From NCBI GenBank assembly GCA_022797995.1, contig JAAWLQ010000003.1:1-38133 (forward strand): 38,133 nt of DNA. Direction: 5' to 3'. The position numbers were made by a program, and so were the translations under genes. The notes beneath the pieces are model-generated. The model was not told where the DNA came from, did not search any database, and was given only the letters and a program-made list of their open reading frames with translations. This document shows positions 33,867 to 38,133 of this stretch, in pieces. The DNA comes from Lachnospiraceae bacterium. GTDB taxonomy: Bacteria; Bacillota; Clostridia; Lachnospirales; Lachnospiraceae. Within the stretch, counting starts at the first letter, position 1; each line of letters starts with the position of its first letter.

Positions 33867-36569
33867 TCAGCCCTCATGTTCCATCTCCTCTCCGGCCTGG
33901 ATGGCGCTCTGTAACTGTCGGTATATTTGCGCCGGTCTCCTGGTAAACTCGGTGAGATTTTTCCGCTCCACAATCTTCCCATCCTTCAGCGCCAGAATCT
34001 CTCCGTCCGTAAATACAAACCGGCAGTCCCCTGCCACAAATCCCACTGTCTCATCTTCCGCAATTTCAGCCGCTTTCGCGCTGCGTTTCAGTTCCATATA
34101 GAATCTGTATTCCGCTTCACTTCTGATGCGCAGCTCCGGCACCCATTCACTGTGCTCCAGCAGAAACAGATTCGTAAAATCCACCACAAAGCCGGACTCC
34201 TTCGGGCGAATGGGCCTCTTCGGTTCATTGACTTTCGTAATATCTTCCCATTTACGAACTGTAATTTTATAATATGGATCGCCGCCATTTTTCCTGAACA
34301 CAGGCATCTCTTTGATATCGGCCCGTTTCACAAGCTCGACTCTGATGGCCTCGCCGTAAAATCGGATCTGCCCATTTCCCTCTCCAAACATATTGTTGGT
34401 CTGGTACAAAGCCACATAGTGAATGGGAAGCTTATCCTCGCTCACCCGCTTCGCAGGTACATAATAGAAATTCTTATCATAACAAACCTGAAATTGTTCC
34501 TTCGACCGAAATGTACCGATCAACACATCTCTCTTATCCCAGTCCACCGTTGCCAGCTTTTCTTCTATACCCCGGGGCAGAGAGGTTCTCTCGAAAGCGG
34601 ATTCTCCGGAATCACTGATCAACTCACTCAACAACTTTTGAACCAGCTTTGTCGCACCCGGCAGAAACGGAAGTCCGCCAATATTAACCGTATCTATACT
34701 TTTATAGAAACGATGCTTTCTGTATTCCTCCTCATATCTGCCATCCAAAGGGAACAAAACATAGGCACCGAACATGGTCTTCTCAAAAGTAAATCTGGAC
34801 TGAGGATTCTCATAGACAATGGAATCCCTGTATCGATGCATGGTATTGATATCATCCACCTTCGGACCCTGTTTCGTATCCGGATAGAAATTGCTCTCCG
34901 GGTTGGTCTCTATCCGATACTTTGCGTCAAATACATACTTATAAGAAACCTCCGTACCCTTCTTCTCCAGCTCCAGCACATTATCCGGCTTCTGGTTTAC
35001 AGTCTGCGTTTTGTTCTCTGCCGGATTATAGACCAGCTTAATCACTTCCCCTGTGGCAGGATTAATAAATCTGGCCGTGGACCTTGTCCCTTTTACCAAT
35101 GTGACCGTAATACCGCTATTATCCACCCTGATAATGTCCGGTGAAAGCAGACGATACTCCTTTTTCAACAAACTGAACAATTTGATGAAGCACCAGTACT
35201 CGTACAACTGCGCCGTGTCCTTCGGAGACATTTTAAACACATCCCCGTTTACGGATAAACTTCTCTGCAGCATAAGCCAGTATTTATACAATTCCCTGTA
35301 TCCGGGCGCCATGCCGAATACCAGCGACATACTCCGGGCTGTGGAATATTCCGACACTTCCCGGAGAAATGTGGTATTCAACACTCGCTTTACATCTCTG
35401 ATCATTTCCCCCGCGTCAGCCAGTACTTTTTCTTCCGTCCGGGCCCCGCTTCTGCCATATCTCTTAACAAACTCTTCCAGCTTCCTTATGGTCGATGTCA
35501 GAATAAACTTAACGAATTGATTCTCTAAAGTATCATATGTCACCCTCTTTTTTACAGCCAGAACCTTTTCTGCGTTTATCTCTCCACGGGAAATGTCAAG
35601 ATAGCCCTGATGCTTCCTGAGCCACTTTTCCGAAGTCCTGTCTAATTTTTTCGCCTTGTGCGCCGGAACAACCGTATGCTCCGTGACCCGCTTATGATAG
35701 GGTGCGGAGAGAATCCTGTTTACCGCATTCATATAATCATTAAAAATGGCAGATAGAATCCGGAAATAGACAGCCGACATTGTATTATGCTTTTTCCCCA
35801 GGGAAAACATCTGATACGTTTTCTGCATAAAGTCAATGATTGCTTCGCAGGCCATCTCCGAAATGTCATTTATCATCATTTGATAGTCTTCTTTGTAGGA
35901 AATCTTTGTGGGGAAGACTTCTATTCTTATGGTTACATGCTTTCTGTCATCCAGATATACCTCAAAATCCGAGTAACCAACCGTGTTGTCAAAGTTAATC
36001 ACACCTGACAACAGGGTTTCATCACCGTCGATGACCGATCCCACTTTTTCTCTGATTCGATAATTCTCATTCCAAAAGGAGACTCTGCTGCCGTTCACGC
36101 TTTTTATGATAAGCTCATAATCTGTCTGTTCGAAAAACAGGGGCGGGACGGCAATCTCATGGTGGCTGTATTCTGCCTGGGCAGATTCCGTTCTGGCAGA
36201 TTGTATTCCATCATAATCACTTCTGCCATCGGCCTTTCCGGTAACTTTCGCTCCATCGTAATCGCTTCCGCTATTCTCCTCTCCGACAGATTCCGCGCCA
36301 TCGTGCTCAACTTTGGCAGATACAATTCCGGTAGATATAATTCCATCGTAACCAGTTCTTCCAGATTCAATTCCAGCAGTTCCGACGAATCCCGTATAAG
36401 CTTCAGCCGCTGGAATGTAGATTCTCTGCAAATGATATCCGGCAACGATAACCGAAGAAGATTGCTCCAGATTTACTCCCGGCCGAGCCTTCTTTGCCTT
36501 GATTACAATATTTACTTCTGACGTATGTATCTCCAATACCTTATCAGAGCCAGTAGGAAGTAAAGCCAT
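33867..36569 (-). CDS. DUF2357/COG1700-type PD-(D/E)XK nuclease, McrC-like partner
   Basis: DUF2357-like region, then QKPDNVLEL..KYVFDAKYRI..DDINTMHRYRDSIVY nuclease motifs; overlaps the upstream mcrB-like gene by 26 nt. Confidence 0.8.
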   Translation of the reverse strand: MALLPTGSDKVLEIHTSEVNIVIKAKKARPGVNLEQSSSVIVAGYHLQRIYIPAAEAYTGFVGTAGIESGRTGYDGIISTGIVSAKVEHDGAESVGEENSGSDYDGAKVTGKADGRSDYDGIQSARTESAQAEYSHHEIAVPPLFFEQTDYELIIKSVNGSRVSFWNENYRIREKVGSVIDGDETLLSGVINFDNTVGYSDFEVYLDDRKHVTIRIEVFPTKISYKEDYQMMINDISEMACEAIIDFMQKTYQMFSLGKKHNTMSAVYFRILSAIFNDYMNAVNRILSAPYHKRVTEHTVVPAHKAKKLDRTSEKWLRKHQGYLDISRGEINAEKVLAVKKRVTYDTLENQFVKFILTSTIRKLEEFVKRYGRSGARTEEKVLADAGEMIRDVKRVLNTTFLREVSEYSTARSMSLVFGMAPGYRELYKYWLMLQRSLSVNGDVFKMSPKDTAQLYEYWCFIKLFSLLKKEYRLLSPDIIRVDNSGITVTLVKGTRSTARFINPATGEVIKLVYNPAENKTQTVNQKPDNVLELEKKGTEVSYKYVFDAKYRIETNPESNFYPDTKQGPKVDDINTMHRYRDSIVYENPQSRFTFEKTMFGAYVLFPLDGRYEEEYRKHRFYKSIDTVNIGGLPFLPGATKLVQKLLSELISDSGESAFERTSLPRGIEEKLATVDWDKRDVLIGTFRSKEQFQVCYDKNFYYVPAKRVSEDKLPIHYVALYQTNNMFGEGNGQIRFYGEAIRVELVKRADIKEMPVFRKNGGDPYYKITVRKWEDITKVNEPKRPIRPKESGFVVDFTNLFLLEHSEWVPELRIRSEAEYRFYMELKRSAKAAEIAEDETVGFVAGDCRFVFTDGEILALKDGKIVERKNLTEFTRRPAQIYRQLQSAIQAGEEMEHEG

Positions 36570-38133
36570 CCTCTTCGTATCTCCTCATCATATAACAGAT
36601 CTTCCTTGCAGAATTCCTGTATACACAATCATTTCCTTGCATATAGGCTTCCATCTGCTTCCAGATCATATCCTGGTTCAAGCCGCTGTAATCTCCGGCA
36701 AACTTCTGGAATAATCCGCACAGCAGATCTTTCACCGCTATGCTGCTTCCCTGAATCCGGGGCAAAATCTTCTGCATGATCTCGTTATCCAGCGCATCGT
36801 TGTATTCCAGCAGATCAGCCTCGGCATTATTCAGCATATAGAATACAATCTCATCCCTGACACGATATCCCATGTGTGCGTTTACTTTTTGGAGAATATC
36901 ATTGATAGCCTGCAATTCTCCGCATACCCTGATGGCCAGGTCCTGCTGCTCTTTTTTGATATCCGTTTTTAACACGATGTATTTTGCTTTCAAAAAACTG
37001 TTCTTTCGAGGCACAGGTTCCGCTCTTTCTTCTATGGAATCCTCTTCCAAATCCGGTCCTATATCAGATTCCGCACCGAATTCCAGCTCCAGATTCACAT
37101 CGGAAAACTCGATGGTATTGGCTCTGTCCAGAACCTTCCTGCTGAACGGGAAAGTGGTCTCGTCCATATTTACCGTTCCAATGACATATAAATTCTCCGG
37201 AAGAATCAACCTCCCATACTCCTTCTCCGCAGCTTTATCCAGGATAATCTGGTCTGTCACAATCCTGTCTCCAATCCATCTTCTGGTTTCAATCACTGAC
37301 AGAAAATCACTGAGATAATACTCCACCCTTGCCAGATTCATCTCATCCAGACACAGAAAATACGGCCTCTCCGGGTGTTCCCCAGCCTCTTTTACGAAAT
37401 CAATAATTGCTCCCGGGACAAATTCACCCTTCAAGTTCGTATGTCCAAACAGATCGGATGAATCGGACCAATCCGGTCGCACCGATACCAGCCTGTAACG
37501 CCCGTTGCCACCGCTTTCTGACGATGTGGCTCCAATGGCCTCTGCAAACAGTTTCACAAGCCGCGTTTTGCCTGTCCCGGAAATTCCGGCCAGAATGACA
37601 AAAGGCTTCGATTTCAGACTGAGATAGAAGTTCTCGATCAGGCTACCGTTATATGTAAACCCTTTTGATTCTATGTATTTTTTTATCCTTGAAATTATTT
37701 CCCTTGTATCCAATGGTTCTTCCTCTTCCTGGGACTCGGCGCCAGGCTCAATATCCAGTCCGTCAGTCAGGTCCATATCTGCTGAGGGGTCTGCCTGCAG
37801 GTCCGGGTTGTTGTCAGAGTCAGTGTCAGGTCCAGCTTCCGGTTCTTCGTCTGGTGCAGCTTTGGCATTCATGTCCGATTGGTTATCGGATTTATTTTCC
37901 GGTTCCTTCGCCATTTTCTCTGTATACTCACGATAAATGTCCATCATCCGGGACAAATCAGCTTGAAGCTCTGCCTCCTCCGGCACATTTCCTTTCGTGT
38001 ATTTCTTATAAAAGATGGTACCCTTCTGATACAGTTCCACCGGCTCTTTCGAACTATCCCCCAAGTTAATCTCTTCTTCATCTGTTGCAAAGCCTCTACT
38101 GTCTATACAAGATATAATTTTCTTTGCTTCTTC
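36544..38133 (-). CDS. McrB-like AAA+ GTPase/ATPase (5' truncated by window edge)
   Basis: GISGTGKTRLV Walker A, FLCLDEMNLARVEYYLSDFLSVIE, GTVNMDETTFPFSRKVLDRANTIEF; frame stays open to 38133 (EEAKKIISCIDSRGFATDEEEINLGDSSK..), so the annotated TTG at 38064 is not the true start. Confidence 0.85.
   Translation of the reverse strand, partial: EEAKKIISCIDSRGFATDEEEINLGDSSKEPVELYQKGTIFYKKYTKGNVPEEAELQADLSRMMDIYREYTEKMAKEPENKSDNQSDMNAKAAPDEEPEAGPDTDSDNNPDLQADPSADMDLTDGLDIEPGAESQEEEEPLDTREIISRIKKYIESKGFTYNGSLIENFYLSLKSKPFVILAGISGTGKTRLVKLFAEAIGATSSESGGNGRYRLVSVRPDWSDSSDLFGHTNLKGEFVPGAIIDFVKEAGEHPERPYFLCLDEMNLARVEYYLSDFLSVIETRRWIGDRIVTDQIILDKAAEKEYGRLILPENLYVIGTVNMDETTFPFSRKVLDRANTIEFSDVNLELEFGAESDIGPDLEEDSIEERAEPVPRKNSFLKAKYIVLKTDIKKEQQDLAIRVCGELQAINDILQKVNAHMGYRVRDEIVFYMLNNAEADLLEYNDALDNEIMQKILPRIQGSSIAVKDLLCGLFQKFAGDYSGLNQDMIWKQMEAYMQGNDCVYRNSARKICYMMRRYEEDGFTSYWL

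Noticed and set aside
33927-35144. 405-aa plus-strand ORF opposite the DUF2357 nuclease
   Set aside because: Antisense shadow; composition non-globular and the opposite frame carries nuclease motifs
36104-36445. 113-aa minus-strand ORF with repetitive peptide (LPELYLP.., MERKLPERPM..)
   Set aside because: Out-of-frame shadow of the 45-bp repeat inside the DUF2357 gene

Overview
This looks like a chromosomal window from a Clostridia/Lachnospiraceae-like bacterium; the taxon is inferred from gene content and codon style, not searched. Left part: the tail of an ABC-2 permease, an orphan RelB/DinJ-type antitoxin, a double-GNAT fusion, a HipB/HipA-like pair with a promoter-embedded operator, an HD-domain gene broken by an amber codon, a MATE transporter with a long hairpin-rich leader, and a translationally coupled NUDIX / YjbR-EVE-like pair. 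Centre (about 8.3-21.5 kb): a carbohydrate locus with two homologous promoter regions, an LplB/LplC-type ABC importer with its lipoprotein, a membrane AraC regulator split at a C8 tract, two HAD phosphatases, two MBL hydrolases, a TIM-barrel isomerase, an HpcH/HpaI aldolase and a cytoplasmic BNR/sialidase-like protein. Next come yaaA/bcp, then an AT-rich accessory stretch (23.1-26.3 kb) with an uncharacterised membrane protein and an overlapping PP-loop ATPase plus DUF523/TudS-like gene pair. Right part: RecQ, a membrane glycosyltransferase-like gene split at a G7 tract, a NifX-like protein with a 3x36-bp His/Cys-rich repeat tail, a compact symmetric RNA/DNA element, a methyltransferase, an acetyltransferase, and a McrB / DUF2357-nuclease (McrC-like) type IV restriction-like pair that runs off the right edge. 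Best candidates for something undescribed are the PP-loop/DUF523 pair, the duplicated promoter of the sugar locus, the hairpin-array intergenic elements with short G-N-A/GAAT loops, and the three-way-junction-like element at about 31.97-32.04 kb. All family calls come from reading motifs by eye; no search was run.
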